64,000 nucleotides of DNA from Ypsolopha sequella (taxonomy: Eukaryota; Arthropoda; Insecta; Lepidoptera; Ypsolophidae): assembly GCA_934047225.1 (NCBI GenBank), contig OW203997.1, positions 4,016,417 through 4,080,416 on the forward strand. Direction: 5' to 3'. A program made the translations under genes and the position numbers. Shown here one piece after another: positions 29,503-42,690 of the stretch (positions within the stretch are counted from its first letter, which is position 1; every line of letters begins with the position of its first letter). Below the pieces are notes generated by a model. The model saw only the letters and a list, made by a program, of their open reading frames with translations. It did not search any database and had not been told where the DNA came from.

Positions 29503-29872
29503 TACTTTTCAATGCAAGTACTCGTAAAGGCCCACTTTTTATGCATCAAAACCAAACAGAAAGTCGATTATTTTGCCCTAGGGCTTTATTATTATTATTT
29601 TTAATTTATTTGCAATGGTTGGCTAACTTGCAGCCTGTTCTGTGTACCATAGATGTTATACTTTTTTTCCACTGTTTAACGGCTCTGGATACAGTCCTTT
29701 TGAGCCAATCATAATTTAAAGTTCACAAGATCATATTTGTTTTCATTCATTTGAAAAACGTAGTATGATACACGGGCGTAAAAGCAATAAATTACTCGGT
29801 TACGTTTAAAACACTCGCTTTAAATCGTCCTCGTAATTTATTCCTTTTCACCCTAGTAGCATAAACTACTAT
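29503..29872 (-). repeat. dispersed repeat with internal palindrome, copy 2
   Basis: Inverted partner of 26273-26670. It lacks about 13 bp of the palindrome centre (reads aacactcgctttaaatcgtc). Confidence 0.8.
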
Positions 29873-32800
29873 TTTTGCACAAAATACAATGATTGTATAA
29901 AGGCAAGATTCCTTGGGCAATGGGGATATTGTTGAGGGTAGTGCCATAATATTTAAAAGGTTTAATCAAGATATAAAATAGTACTTAAATGGTTGAAATA
30001 ACTATACTACGTCCTAATAAACATTAATAAAAGGTTTTTAATAAAATACATAAATACTTAAAGTGACGAAAATAAATCAAAAGTATGAGCTTAAACGCAA
30101 CAGACGATTTAAATATTGAAAGTGATTTGCAATGTTTTAAAAACCTTTAAATTGAAAACCTAAATATAAAAATTGGAAGACATCACCAATTATTCATTAT
30201 TGACCAAAATAACCAATCTTCATTACAAGTAGGTTCTACTTATTATGTAAGTCAAAGTAGTACTTCCAAGAAATTTGCATATGAACGTTAAATTCTATAC
30301 AATTATAACAATGACTTAAAAGTAAACGATCATCAATTTAATTGACCACCTTGGTCAACATGTAGTTTTACTTGACTCTTGCAAAGTGCTCAACCGGTTT
30401 CACCGAAATAATTACCGACGAAGCACTGAAAAATCAACGAAACATCGAATAAGTTTTCTTTGAAATTCTCATGCTCTGATCATAATGAGGTGGTCATTAT
30501 AAACAACTAAATTGTTAGATTTCACTAAAGTATAATTACGAGTACTTTATAAAGTGTTAATAAAGGATGTCTGAGTTAGTAAATAGCCTTCGAAAAGTAA
30601 ATAACATTCTTCTTTTACTTTTAAACAGGATAGAAATAATTACTAAAAAAGGTAATATTTTCTAGCTAATACTAAAAGATAAATAAATTAACTTTAAATT
30701 TAATGTTTGATTGCCAAAGATTGCCAAAACCAGAAAACGTTTAAATTGCTATTTCACTGCCAAAAAGATCGAAAAACACAAAAAAAAAAAGAAATTTACG
30801 ATCTTGCCAAATTGGTCAAGCTAATAATGCCGTATCCACTTTCATTTCTTCATCTTTGGGTGGTACCGCCGAAGAACTGGCAAAAAACGATTTACTTAAT
30901 GAATTAATGTACTGTTCCTATCATTTAATTAATCAAGGTAATGTAGTGGAGTGATATAAGGTTATACTAATTGTAATTACTCAAGGTATTATCGAGATTG
31001 TGCCTTTTCCTCGCCACTTTATCTCCTTACTACTGCTTTCTTCACGTCGCGTCCAGCGTTTTTTGAGCTCCAATGAAATCCAGTATAAGAGACTTACATA
31101 CGGAAAAGCAAATTAATGTATTCGTTCAAAGCTCTTGCTAAAATGGTCAAATATCTACTTGTTTATTGATACTAGCGATTGCTTGCTATGGGATGTAACT
31201 ATTATTGAATTCGTTTGTTACATCGTATTGTCTGATTATTGCTACTGATTGTTTTTGATTTAGCACTAACAATGGTGTAATCTTTTTTAGTTAATGTTGG
31301 TCCAACGTAATAAAAAGCTTTGGTTGTACCGTTGTTGAACTGCAATTAAGAAATTTGTGCAAAGTTTCATTGACATTTGGTTTTAACCTTTAGAAGTCAT
31401 GACATCTTCAAGGCACAGTTACATTCAGACTGAAACGGTACTAAAACTGCACTCAATTGATTATTGTTGGGCAAATTCCATTGTTTTAAAAGGCATTCGA
31501 GTCGATAATTAAAGTTCCGCAGCGGGATTAAAGCGAAATTCGTAACCTAACAAAAGATTTATCGATACAATGAATGATTAAGAGGGGCACTCCAAGGTAA
31601 TTATATGGTGAGGAAATGAGCATAATACATATTTTTAGAGACCCCATTTACTTGGATATGTCAGTGGGAAGTTGTAATACGGGTTCACATAATAATCTTC
31701 GTATTTTCTTTGGCAAAGATAACTTGAAAGTAACTTATTGTATAGCTTTTAATAGCAACTGCTAACTTGATTATTTCTACTGATGACGGCCCCATACCGA
31801 GGGTCGAAATATATCGAATAATAATTTTTTCAATTGTTTTAAAACTAATAAATAAATAAAGCTTATAAAAACAAAATATAATATATTTATTAATTATTTA
31901 AAGATATTTTAACAACTTACGGGCACGTAGTTTACCTTCATTCATCGGTTAGAAGTGTTTCCAACTTATCAATGTAAAGGTCAGGTATTATTAAACTTAT
32001 GGAACCAATCCACTATTGATAAAAGCAAGTCAGTTGGAAATGATACGAAGCGGCGCCGAGTGTTATCTTTCTATGCCTAGACTAGCTCCGTCGGCGTCTG
32101 ATATAGATCATAAACTTGCCGCAATACTTGATACAAGTAGTGCCGATTCAGGAATACTCGACAGACGTGTTAAGATCGATATCTTTGATAGAGCTAAGCT
32201 TGTGGATTGCAAAATTTATGAAGTCGATATCAAAATAGTAAAGGAACTATGGGTAGAGCCTGAGGATGGTGATGGAACGAATATTAAAATAGGAAACGGG
32301 AGAAGAAAAAGATGAATCGATCCTTGAGGCTTCATTGAAGATGATTTTGCAAAAGATTGCGCTATAATCGAAGCTTATATGTGGAATTAGATGCATCGAA
32401 AATATAAATAATTTTTTAAACGTTGGTGTACAGCTATCCTAAAAATGTTTTGCCAAAAGCAGGAGTGGCAATGCCACAAAGGTTATCCAAAAGCAATTGA
32501 TAATGTTGCCTTATCTGAAATCATGGCCCATAAAGAATGAGCATAGTTGCCATTATTGGCATCGATTTGGAAGTTTCATATCTTAGATTATCTTCTTAAA
32601 ATTATTGTTAACGTACTATTTGATAAAATACACAAACTGAGTAAATGTCAGGACCCGTCGACCCCTTTGGTATTTTAGGTGATGTTATCTTATCAGCTCA
32701 GCTCATAGATAAACTAACACGCCAGCTGGTAAATTACAGAACGTTTCACGGAAAACTGACAAATCTGCCAAGGAGGAAGGCAATCATATTAATATAATAA

Positions 32801-34237
32801 ATAAATAAAAGAATAGTATTATGGCTTTCGCATTACGCCTACAAGACAAATTTGCTAAAAATACTAATTAATTTGACAGAATTGTAATAAAAAAAGAAAT
32901 AAAATTACGGCATATGAAAATAATGCGAACATCTAAATTGGTATCATAAAACCAAAACGTTGGACTTAATTCGAACATAAATATTGATGATAAAAAATAT
33001 GTGCAGGTTTGCAAACGAATATCCTTTTAGGAATTCAGAGAACAATGAACCTATTGTGTTAAATTAAAAACCAACATCGAAGGCTAAAGGTACCGTTCGA
33101 AAACTGCAAACCCCCTGGCATTGACCGTACAATCAATTACCTCCGTTATTAAAAAAGGACCCATTTAAAGCGCTCATTATGCAAATTCCGCTCACCTTGC
33201 CAATGAGAAATGACTCCAATATACATGCCAATTTATTTGAATTTCCAACTGGCACCTTACAGCGAGACGATGATACTGATATATGGTGAATGCCACAAAA
33301 TTGCTCGTCTGTTGTGTGAATTTTTTGCAAATGAATTGTTGGTCTATGGCTAAATTGGTTTTATTTTGCAACAGGATGTTTAATGTTTGTCATGTGTAGG
33401 TTCCATTGTACGAGTATCCCGTCTGGTAGTCTTTTTACTTTGTCGGCCTTTATATAAGGTAACATTTTGCTGGAATTTATTATGATATCATAATGCTGAT
33501 GACATGTCGCGATAATATCAGATGTACGACAATTGTTTAGTTGTGAACAGATATAATACTCTTTGTTGTATCGCAAATGAATTTGCTGTAACGGATACTA
33601 CAGTGGAAGATAAGTAGACAGAATTGTGAAAACTCGTGCATCAGTGGTATTGGTAACGTTTCAACCATGTTTCAACTGTACTAGTTAAACAAACAAGTTC
33701 TTTTTAAAGTCACAGATTAATATATCAAATCAATATTTATTGTGCTAGTAAATATAGAATGGGCAATTGGGCATAAAATAAAATATTTTATTCTCTATAG
33801 CTGAGTTTGCATTTAATTATATTGTGACAATTTTTAAGTTTATTAACACCAAAATTTGCGACCACAAAATGGGAATATTATCATTCACTTGGGCTTAGAA
33901 AATTGGCCATCATTTTCTTTTTACATACCTTGGATACCTCGACAACGTATTCACCTGTGTAAAGTAATGCACCTTAGGAATTTCACTTACACTTGTTATT
34001 TTATTTGGTGTGAGAAGTGTCCTGATATTTAGCGAGTGATAGTTAATACCTCTATAATGATGTGCAACCTCTTTGATAGGAGAGCTACAATAAGGGGAAG
34101 TCGGTTGTTACTCAAACAAATTTTCTCTATGAATTGTTAGAATCATAATCGTTTTTAAATTTTTGCTTAGACTAGTAATTTATATAATATGCATTTTAAT
34201 TAATTTATAGATAATTGATGCCGACTATTAAGAATGC
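29873..34237. other. 4.4-kb AT-rich stretch without recognisable element
   Basis: No supported gene and no repeat family shared with the rest of the window. The only coding-like patch is 32016-32315, listed separately. The block at 31785-31860 (gatgacggccccataccgag ... aataaataaataaagc) has the shape of a retroposon 3' end. Confidence 0.45.
32016..32315 (+). CDS. 99-codon ORF of unknown nature
   Basis: Slightly GC-richer than its surroundings, balanced amino-acid composition, acidic C-terminal part then a basic end (GNGRRKR). The start shown is ATT/ATA-like context rather than a clear ATG; the first clear Met is a few codons in. I recognise no domain. It could be an exon, a decayed element or chance. 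Confidence 0.2.
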   Translation: MIKASQLEMIRSGAECYLSMPRLAPSASDIDHKLAAILDTSSADSGILDRRVKIDIFDRAKLVDCKIYEVDIKIVKELWVEPEDGDGTNIKIGNGRRKR

Positions 34238-34812
34238 ATATAAGGTAAGATTGAGCACCACATTTCGCTTCAATCATCTATGACGTTTCCTTTTAAAATA
34301 GCGCGTTGCTCTCAGCCGTGGCTGTTACGACCACCAAGAAATACGCGCTCACGGGAAACTCCAATTTTATTTAATAACTCGGCTTCTAAATGAAATTATT
34401 GAAAATATTCTAAGATGTTTAGACGGAATTATTGATCACTTATTTTTAGTGCAAATTTTAAGGCTGTAGTATAATTTAAGGAAGGCGCGCTCACGGGAAA
34501 CTCCAATTTTATTTAATAACTCGGCTTCTAAATGAAACTATTGAAAATATTTTAAGATGTTTAGACGGAATTATTGATCATTTATTTTTAGTGCAAATTA
34601 CAAGGCTGTAGTGTAATTTAAGGAAGGTCCTTTAACACTCGAAAAACATGAAATTGAAAGGTATTTTTTTTTTCTATCGGGCGAAGTTAAAGTTTTTGCG
34701 TTTTTTCTAAGATGTGTTCATTTAAGATCAGCTCTATAGACTACTATCTATATTATTATTTATCAAATTTTTTATTAAATTTACCGATTGACCAAGTTAC
34801 AGAATGTGAAAT
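34238..34812. repeat. unnamed dispersed repeat, copy 2, with internal duplication
   Basis: Same order as 19518-19957. A 142-bp segment is tandemly doubled (34344-34485 and 34486-34627), each beginning cgcgctcacgggaaactcca and ending ttaaggaagg. The two units differ at only a few bases. Confidence 0.8.
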
Positions 34813-36719
34813 GCTTTTCTTTTTTAAATTTCAAATTTCATAGATATAATTTAAATATGTATATAAATATAATACCTTTATTATCTTAATAAATCTGAGA
34901 TATTAATATTTTTTCTTGTTTACATTAAATTCTCCAGCTAACTTAATGATAAACGAAACTATTTAATTCCCAAATACATTTCCATCCCAGCTGCTAAAAT
35001 CTGCCTTTACCACGTCAAACATTCCTGCTAAAAACAAAAGCCTATAATTTAGCTGACTAGTGCCTGTTGACCACGTATAATATTGTAGCAGACCCTTTCC
35101 TATTGGCTAATAAATTGATAGCCCATTGCTAGCATTGAGAGGCTGTGGATTGAGATTGGAATCTTGCACAATGTGCACATGTACGTGCTTGCTGCGCGAT
35201 TCTCAAGTGCATGGCCGAATTAGGGCTGGGTAAATAGAGACCAGGATACTAAAATAGTCATCGACTCCATTGTAAATTGTAATGATGATGAGGAGTAAGC
35301 AGTTGTTGATCATGTGTCACTGATAAACCTTAAACTTGGATACAGTAGTGTTGAAAACGTAGACATAGAAAGAAATTGAGCAGTTAGTGTATGTTAGAAA
35401 TAGTAATATCATTAGGAATAGGGAAAACGGTAAAAAAATTTAACTTTACAACGAATGTCACAAGCTAATTGACTGGTGCTGATGAAACATCATTATATAA
35501 TTAGCGACAATAAGCTTTATAAAGTCATTAAAGGAAAGTCGGATTTGCCAACGGAAGCGTACGATCATTTCGTAAGATTATGCAAAGAATAAATAAATGG
35601 AAAATCTCATGAGACGTGTTATTTTCTAGAATTACACTTGCCTATCAAACGGTTGTAAGTAGAAGATTAAACATGTAGTTGTTAGGATAACTTCACTTAA
35701 CTAACAAAGAAAAATTATGTCGCAAGATTCCTACATACAAAAGCTAATAAACCTAGTATATTAGCTCACCTATTACTACTAAATTAACACAAACGTAGCA
35801 GTGGTAGTGAGCATGCAAATTAAATTTTCCACCTGCCAACCCTGGCCACTTGCACAAATCATGCTTCGTTTATTCCTCCTCTCGAACAAAGCCAAGCGTC
35901 TATTAAACGTTTTATCACACTTCCTTTATGAACGGTGCATATTGTTCATATTTGTACCTAGACTGTTGACCTCTTAAAAGTTTTATTGAGCTTAAATACG
36001 AGTATGTTCTATTTAGAGATGCCTTGGAAAACGAAAAACAGAATAATGAGACGAAAGACTTTCAATTAACAGCGAGTCTAAAATCTAATCTTTGATTCCT
36101 TTCAAGTTTTTCAGTACCTTGTGTACATAGCGATGAAAATAAGCATTATAAGGCAAATCCCGAAAACCTAGACTGTTTGTGTAGTTATAAAGTATCAAAC
36201 AAAGAAACCAATTTCTAGTCAAGTTTAAAGCCCTACACAAGAAATACCTGCATGCATAGTCGTATGGAAAGTGTACTATTGTGAAACTGGGCTACATTAC
36301 CTCTTGTATACTTTACTATTCATATCGACCAAGCCAAGAGGATATTGTGCTTCAGCTTTGCCAATGGCAGGCAAGATTGAAGATAGAATATGAGATGCGG
36401 AAGCAGATTTTTTACAGTACGATAAAATGCGTAATTCTGCAATGATTGGTAATTAATATTAGTGTTATTAATTAATTAATACTACTCTCTTTATTAGGAT
36501 AACGATAACACAAGTAAGATAGTGAAAACCAAAAATATTAAATCTTTAAACATGAGGTCCAAAAACATTATCAAGAAAAATCAAGATGTTTCTTCTGTAA
36601 AAACTAACAGGCTTGCCGATATAGCCGTCAATCTATGCCTTTGAAATTGATAAGGGCCAATGTTTCTTGACCTCACAACTCGTTGGAAGGTAAGTTCAAG
36701 TTAGCGAATCTTAAAAGTA
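34813..36719. other. unassigned spacer
   Basis: AT-rich; no frame above chance and no repeat shared with the rest of the window. Confidence 0.5.
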
Positions 36720-36919
36720 GAACTCTAGATTGCGGACCAAATGGATTGTCCCATCCAGAAATTCTGGATGGAAAGATCCATTGGGTTATTTAAATAATCA
36801 ATTATATACATGTTCCCTTTCTTTTACTAACCTAGTTTTAAGCCTAACACTAACCTACCTATGGATTTTGAATCTGAAAATAAACAGTCATTTATTTATT
36901 TATTTATTTATTTATTTAT
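36720..36919 (+). mobile_element. possible retroposon 3' end with (TTTA)n tail
   Basis: About 170 bp ending atctgaaaataaacagtca followed by seven or eight TTTA units. A perfect hairpin ccatccagaaattctggatgg (21 bp, odd centre) is at about 36753-36773. The frame of 70 codons runs into the repeat and is not convincing. Confidence 0.35.
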
Positions 36920-39302
36920 ACATAGGATGTTATGGATGTTAATGTTGATATCATGACAATACCTCAAAATCGTTTAGAGCAACATTTTTGATGAGACAGT
37001 TGTTTTCGAAAGAATCGGGTGTCATACTTTAGTTAGTCCGACAGACGCAAGTGCGATTGGTTAATCATTCATTACAGTTAGAAAAATAGGAAAATATCTT
37101 TTTGAGCTTTGACATAAGTCTTTGTTGATCGGCTCATAGTTTTTTTTATCATGGTAGTTGTAAGTTCTATAAGGTCTATTTACCTATATATTGATTGATT
37201 ATCACACTTAAACTTTAATAATTGGGTAAGCAAAAGTTGTGTTTCATAAGAAATTATTAATAAAGCATGGGGTTATGATAGTGATCTTTGTCATAATAAT
37301 AGTTAGTATAATTTCCTAACTTATGTTATGATTCCTTTAGAATTAACGTTAATTAGTTAATAGATGAAATGACTGTAAAAGCAGATGGACTACATGGGAC
37401 AGGTAGACAAAGGTATTACATTGTTTTTGCCTTCATGAAGTAATTTTCTCCTATCTTGTTTTTTATCTCTTTATTCAATTAAAATATAGGCTTACTTTTT
37501 ACATTTAGTTGCTTGTAACTAATATTATGAAAAAAAAAAGACATGACGTTGCTGAGTTTCTTGCCCTTCTTCTTAGCAAGAATAATCAAATGGGTGGAGT
37601 TAGGCTTAAATTTATTATATGTATTGCATATATTTATAATAATAATATTTCATTTCATTTCATAGAAGAGAACTGTAGGGCGATTGTAGGATCGATTGCT
37701 GTACAAAAAAGGACCTTTTTTAGGTTTATAATATATATAATTTATAATTTATATAACCTTTTATAGAATATATTCTAAAAGTTAAATTGAATTTATTGCC
37801 AAAATAAAGAACAGATGTAATATAATCTTTTAATTTCTGTGTAAGTAAGTTCAAGTTTCCATGGTAATGTGAATAAATAGAAGTTTAATAATTTAAGATC
37901 AATATTTGAATCAGTGTTAAGATAACTGAGAAAGTGAGACTTTGATAAACAGAAAAGTTATTTGCAATTTAGTTTTAGATTTTATTTTGAAATATTTATT
38001 TTTTATTATTTTAACTGTTTATGCAAAGCAAGACATTAGTTTTAATGTTGAAACAAAAAGAGTTTATATTTTAACATATTATCTTACACTACTTTATGAT
38101 CCATTCCTAGAAACACCATATTTCAATTTGTAAGTAAATTATAATAATGTCCTCTAGCTGAAGGCAATGCAAAATTGAGTCATGTCATGACATGACACAA
38201 TCAATTTAACGATCTAGTAACAGAATAATGGAGAACAGCAATTTTAGATATACGGTCATTTCCTGATTGCTATAGCTAGTAACACCTACGATGTTTTGAC
38301 AAACAATGAAACTCCCATTAAAAAAGCAAAGACAATATTTTCATAGTGAATTCTAACTTGAACAAAATATGTTTAGTATAACCCAAAAAAATTGATCTTT
38401 ACCCGCTCAGACATCCGCGTTACGAAATAAGAAATGTAATTTGACGTGTTTACAAATTTACAAACGCGGTTTAAAAGCAGGTTTGCGTTACTTCAACCGT
38501 TTTCATTGAATCGGCAGTGGGCGAACTAGACGCTGAGTCCATTCATGAATTGGGCAAGATTCTGCACCCACGCAATAACGGAATGTACGTTATTATACGT
38601 TTGTATGTGGTGAATTATAAGCGTTAATTAAAACAAATTTGTTTATGCCGTAAATTTTGGGAGCACGGGAAGCTGTTAATAACTTGGGTACATCATGGAA
38701 TGCTGGCTTGCCGGTAATTCTTTTGATAAAAATAAATACCGAGTTTTTTGATAAGCAAGTAAAGATTAATACAAATACCCACGCGATGCAAAATTGATGA
38801 CAACTTGATGATATTATGGACAGATTAATTTAATATCATGCTTTCGAAAGTATAACACAGCTAACTATATTAATAAGTTCCAAATGAGATGTCCCAGTTT
38901 TTTGTGCAAGTAAGATACGTTTTTGCGACCGAACTAATCTTAAAATTAATGGTCTACATCGTGATAATTACACTGATGATCGGCTGCAAATTAAGTTTGG
39001 AGTTAGGATGTTGTAAAAAACTAGAACGATCTTCAAATTTTTGACACTCGTTTTGCTCTACTTAATGATTTTGATTGATTACTAGCTACTCTTACTCTTT
39101 TGAGATTTATTTATACAGAATTGCCAAATGAAATAGTTATAGGTACGTAAAATCAATTCTGCATTGTTTTTTCATAGAATAGTATATAGAAACAAAAGCT
39201 ACTGTGCATTGAAATACAATGTCCAAACTTACGACGAAATGATCGACTACGTTACATTCTAAGGCTAAGGTTACGTTTACATTGTTTCCCTCACTAAGTA
39301 TA
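36920..39302. other. unassigned spacer
   Basis: AT-rich, short frames only. Nothing recognised. Confidence 0.5.
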
Positions 39303-39494
39303 TACAAGGTGAATTTGTGAACATCGTCCAAATTCACACTTGAGCCTTAGTAAGTGATCAGCATCATGAACCAATAACGATATTTGTAAAATTCATAAAA
39401 TGAAATTTCACAAAATTTGTTATCGATTCATGATGCTGACCACTTACCAAGCCTCCAGTACGAATTTGGACGATGATGAAAAAGTCACCTTGTA
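39303..39494. mobile_element. TACAAGGTGA foldback MITE, copy 3, internally deleted
   Basis: 192 bp, ends TACAAGGTGA / TCACCTTGTA flanked by TA. It lacks about 70 bp of the centre (the part around cactcaggactgggagtg in copies 1 and 4). Confidence 0.85.
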
Positions 39495-39715
39495 TATTAG
39501 TTATTAATAGTTTTGATTCTGATTGAATGTATGTACCTAATTTAGTATTAATGATTTACTTCTGACAGTTTTAATTTGTATTTATTTTATAATACTGTTT
39601 GTAACAGTATCACTGTATTGTGATCATCTGATAAATATAATTCTAGCTTATTACTTGCGATGAGCCAACAGAATCTATCTAACCTTTAGACTTTATATCT
39701 CGAGTATAGTATAGT

Positions 39716-40770
39716 ACTTTATATCTCGAGTCGACTGGCAACTTTTGCCTCCAATAATGTTTGATGGCATACAAGTTCCTTTCAGCAGTACGGTGAAGAA
39801 TCTAGGTATCTTCATCGATAGTTGCTTATCTTGGGAATCTCAAATGGAACAAGTTAGCCGGAAGATGTTTGCCTCTGCAGGATCCTTGAGAAGACTCAGA
39901 AATCTCCTGCCGACAGCTACCAAAATTGCGCTTGCTACATCCCTTCTTTTGCCCATTCTTGATTATGCAGACGTTTGTTATCTAGATTTAACTTCGGAAC
40001 AGCTGAATAAGCTTGAACGCCTCCAAAACTTCGCCATAAGGTTCATTTTCGGTCTTCGTAAGTTTGACCACATTTCTGATTTTAGGTTACAACTTCAGTG
40101 GCTCCCAATTCGCCTTCGGCGTGACGCCCACATTCTCTCTCTTCTTTATTCTGTACTGTTCAATCCTTCAACTCCATCATATCTTAAAGATTGCTTTAAA
40201 TTCCTGCACTCTACCCATGACCGTACTCTACGGTCCTCCGAAAATTTGCGTTTGGCAATTCCATCTCACACTACAACTTTTTATGGAAACTCTTTTGCTG
40301 TTAAAGCTGTCACATTGTGGAATAACTTGCCTATCGCTATTAAACGTGCTCCCTCGTTGCCTGTTTTCAAAAGATTACTTAAAAATCATCTTCTTTCTTT
40401 GTAAATGTTAGTTAAATCCCTACTTCTGCCACTAATATTTATTTACTTTTGGTTTACGTATTATAGTATTTATTTTTGTTATATATTAGTGTATATATTT
40501 ATCGTATTATATGTATTTGTATGTACAATGTTATACTTGTGTATTTATTTTAGGTATTTTGCTATCCATTTGATTATTATTATTTATTTTGTGCACCACC
40601 TTCGCGTTATTTTTTTCCAACGATTAATTTCCACCCAAAGGTTGTCTGGAAGAAATCGCTATAAGTGATAAGGCCGCCATTTGTTACCTTCTCTCATAAG
40701 TTTGTTCTTTTACCTTATTTTATTAACTTTGGTGTACAATAAAGAGTATTTGTCTTGTCTTGTCTTGTCT
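39716..40770 (+). mobile_element. 5'-truncated non-LTR retrotransposon (CR1/L2-like)
   Basis: Consists of the end of the reverse transcriptase ORF (39745-40404), a 3' UTR with gttgtctggaagaaatcgct and ataaggccgcc, an AATAAA-like acaataaagag, and a (TTGTC)4 tail at 40750-40770. The 'ctggaagaaatcgct...ataaggccgcc...gtacaataaagagtatttg' end is common to moth CR1/L2/Daphne-type LINEs (from memory). No clear target duplication. Confidence 0.8.
39745..40404 (+). pseudogene. non-LTR reverse transcriptase, C-terminal fragment
   Basis: 219 codons open to a stop, entering from truncated upstream sequence with no genuine ATG at the start. Motifs: VKNLGIFIDSCLSW, RRLRNLLP, LLLPILDYADVCYLD, LERLQNFAIRFIFGLRK, WLPIRLRRDAHIL, LWNNLPIAIK. 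These are the thumb/connector region that follows the reverse transcriptase core in jockey/CR1/L2-group LINEs. The catalytic YxDD core and endonuclease are missing, so it is dead as an enzyme although no stop interrupts it. Confidence 0.88.
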
Positions 40771-42395
40771 AACCTTCTCTTTACACCAGGGAACAGAGAC
40801 ATAACTGTCATCCTCGTGTGTGTGTTAGTGTCATTGTCTGAGGACCCAAGGGTTTACCTGGAATTTGCAAATAGTCCATTGTGTCTGGTTGCATTTACAA
40901 AGCGCACCCTTGGGAGAAACCCTTCGCAAGACCATCAAGATACCTAAACCCTTGTGATAGAGCTCATTCTGCATTGCCTTCCGGTATATTTGTCATTGAG
41001 CTTTTGGTGTGTCTTAATCCGTTACAACACCTGTAGTTTTTTGGGGTTCATTCAGCCAAAAGAATAAAAAGTTGATAATGAACTTGGAAAAGAGCAAAAG
41101 TAGGAATATATAAAATTAGATTGAAACATAAATTTTGATTGTGTAATAGTATGCTTTACAAACGGATCATTTGATTTAAAACAAAGACAAAATGTTAAGA
41201 ACCAAAATATCTGAAAGTGTACTTTATAAAACGTGAATTGCCCATAATCGTGGGAAAAGATTTCAGACAAGAAAACCTTACTTTAGTTTTAGTGAAATCG
41301 TGGTTTTACCTATATTGTAGCTCTTTTCAATTATTTAAAATCCAATCAACAGTATATAGTGCATTTTTTAATACAGATGTATGTACAATGATGTATTCAG
41401 TAAATATTTTGTATACCTGCATTCAAAATAGGTAGCTGTCTTTCTGTAGCTTTAAAGCTCCGTTAAAAAGACAAAAAATGAATTTAATTATATCGCTTGC
41501 CATATAATTTTGACACGTTACGGGGACCTATGACAACTTTTTGGTTTCGACCTCCTTATGTATTCGATTTACAAGATATTTCTGATGTAATAAGTATTTT
41601 TCGATATTCGCGTCGTCCATGATTACCGTATTTATCCAATTATCACACCTTTAACATTTATCTTAAGGTCGTTAAGCACAATAAGTGGCAGTTAATGGCA
41701 AAATGTGGGCTAAAAGGATCATATTTTCGTTTGACTTGTGAAGGCCTTGGGCATTACCGTAAGAAAGCACAAATAAATATTTCTTTTTTCCTCTTTATTA
41801 TGTCTCTATGACTGCTAGTATTATTTACTTTTGACTAGCTTGCTTTCTATTTTATTATAGAGAAGTGTACAAAAAGGACTATTCGCTAATAAAAAAAAAA
41901 CATTTTGCTATTTTTTTTCGGGTAACAAAAAAACTACATAACATACATCTATAAAAACAAAGAAGAAATGAAATAAAATACATTATCGAGACCGCTGTCC
42001 CGGGGTATTTTGCCATTTATTTTCGTACAATTTAAATTTCGAACCTAACCAGGCTGTTCCTTTCTTTTGAATGATTTGATGTGCGTCCGCACAGTAAACC
42101 GTTAAAAAAACCATTTGCATTTAAACAACAACCGCCAGTGAATATGTCGTAACGGTATTGCTATTTAAATTCGGGATTGTAACCGTTGCCACTTAAAATT
42201 ACATTAAATCGGAAAACGAAATATTCTCAGAAGAACTTTAGAACAGTGTCACGTCATGATCGTTATCGTTGTGAAGTTGAAATTGTGGTTCTAATGTTCC
42301 CATGCCCTTCAATGGGAGAACTGGCCCATTCTGAACCTGAGAAAATAAATGGTACGTGAAACAAATAAATAAGCACTCAAATATTGAAATATTTA
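40771..42395. other. unassigned spacer
   Basis: AT-rich; no supported gene. 40790-40950 is somewhat GC-richer with an open frame, without a recognisable domain. Confidence 0.45.
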
Positions 42396-42690
42396 TGCAG
42401 CGGTAGCTCAGACATATTCAAATCCTGCCGGTCAAGCATGATGAAATTTAGTTTTTTAGTAATTTTACTGAATTTACTGACTGTTGATTTGTGTGGTTCA
42501 CTTGCTGATTATGGAAGAAAACACTATAAGCTAAACCTGTATAACCGTGTCATTGTGTTCTCACCCCTTCTCACGTTCCTGAGACGTTAACATCGTCGGT
42601 AAAAAGAGGGTGTTACGACTGTTGACTGTTATAGTGACAATTAACACTCGGAAACATCTGACACCCTTTTTTGGGAAAGTTGTTTAGTAT
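42396..42690 (+). mobile_element. tRNA-derived SINE, plus-strand copy
   Basis: tRNA-like head gcagcggtagctcag (A-box region) and ttcaaatcctgccgg (B-box region), then a diverged body; acgttaacatcgtcggtaaa, agagggtgttacgact, gtttag-side gaaacatctgacaccc match the far end of the other copies in complement. Confidence 0.7.
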
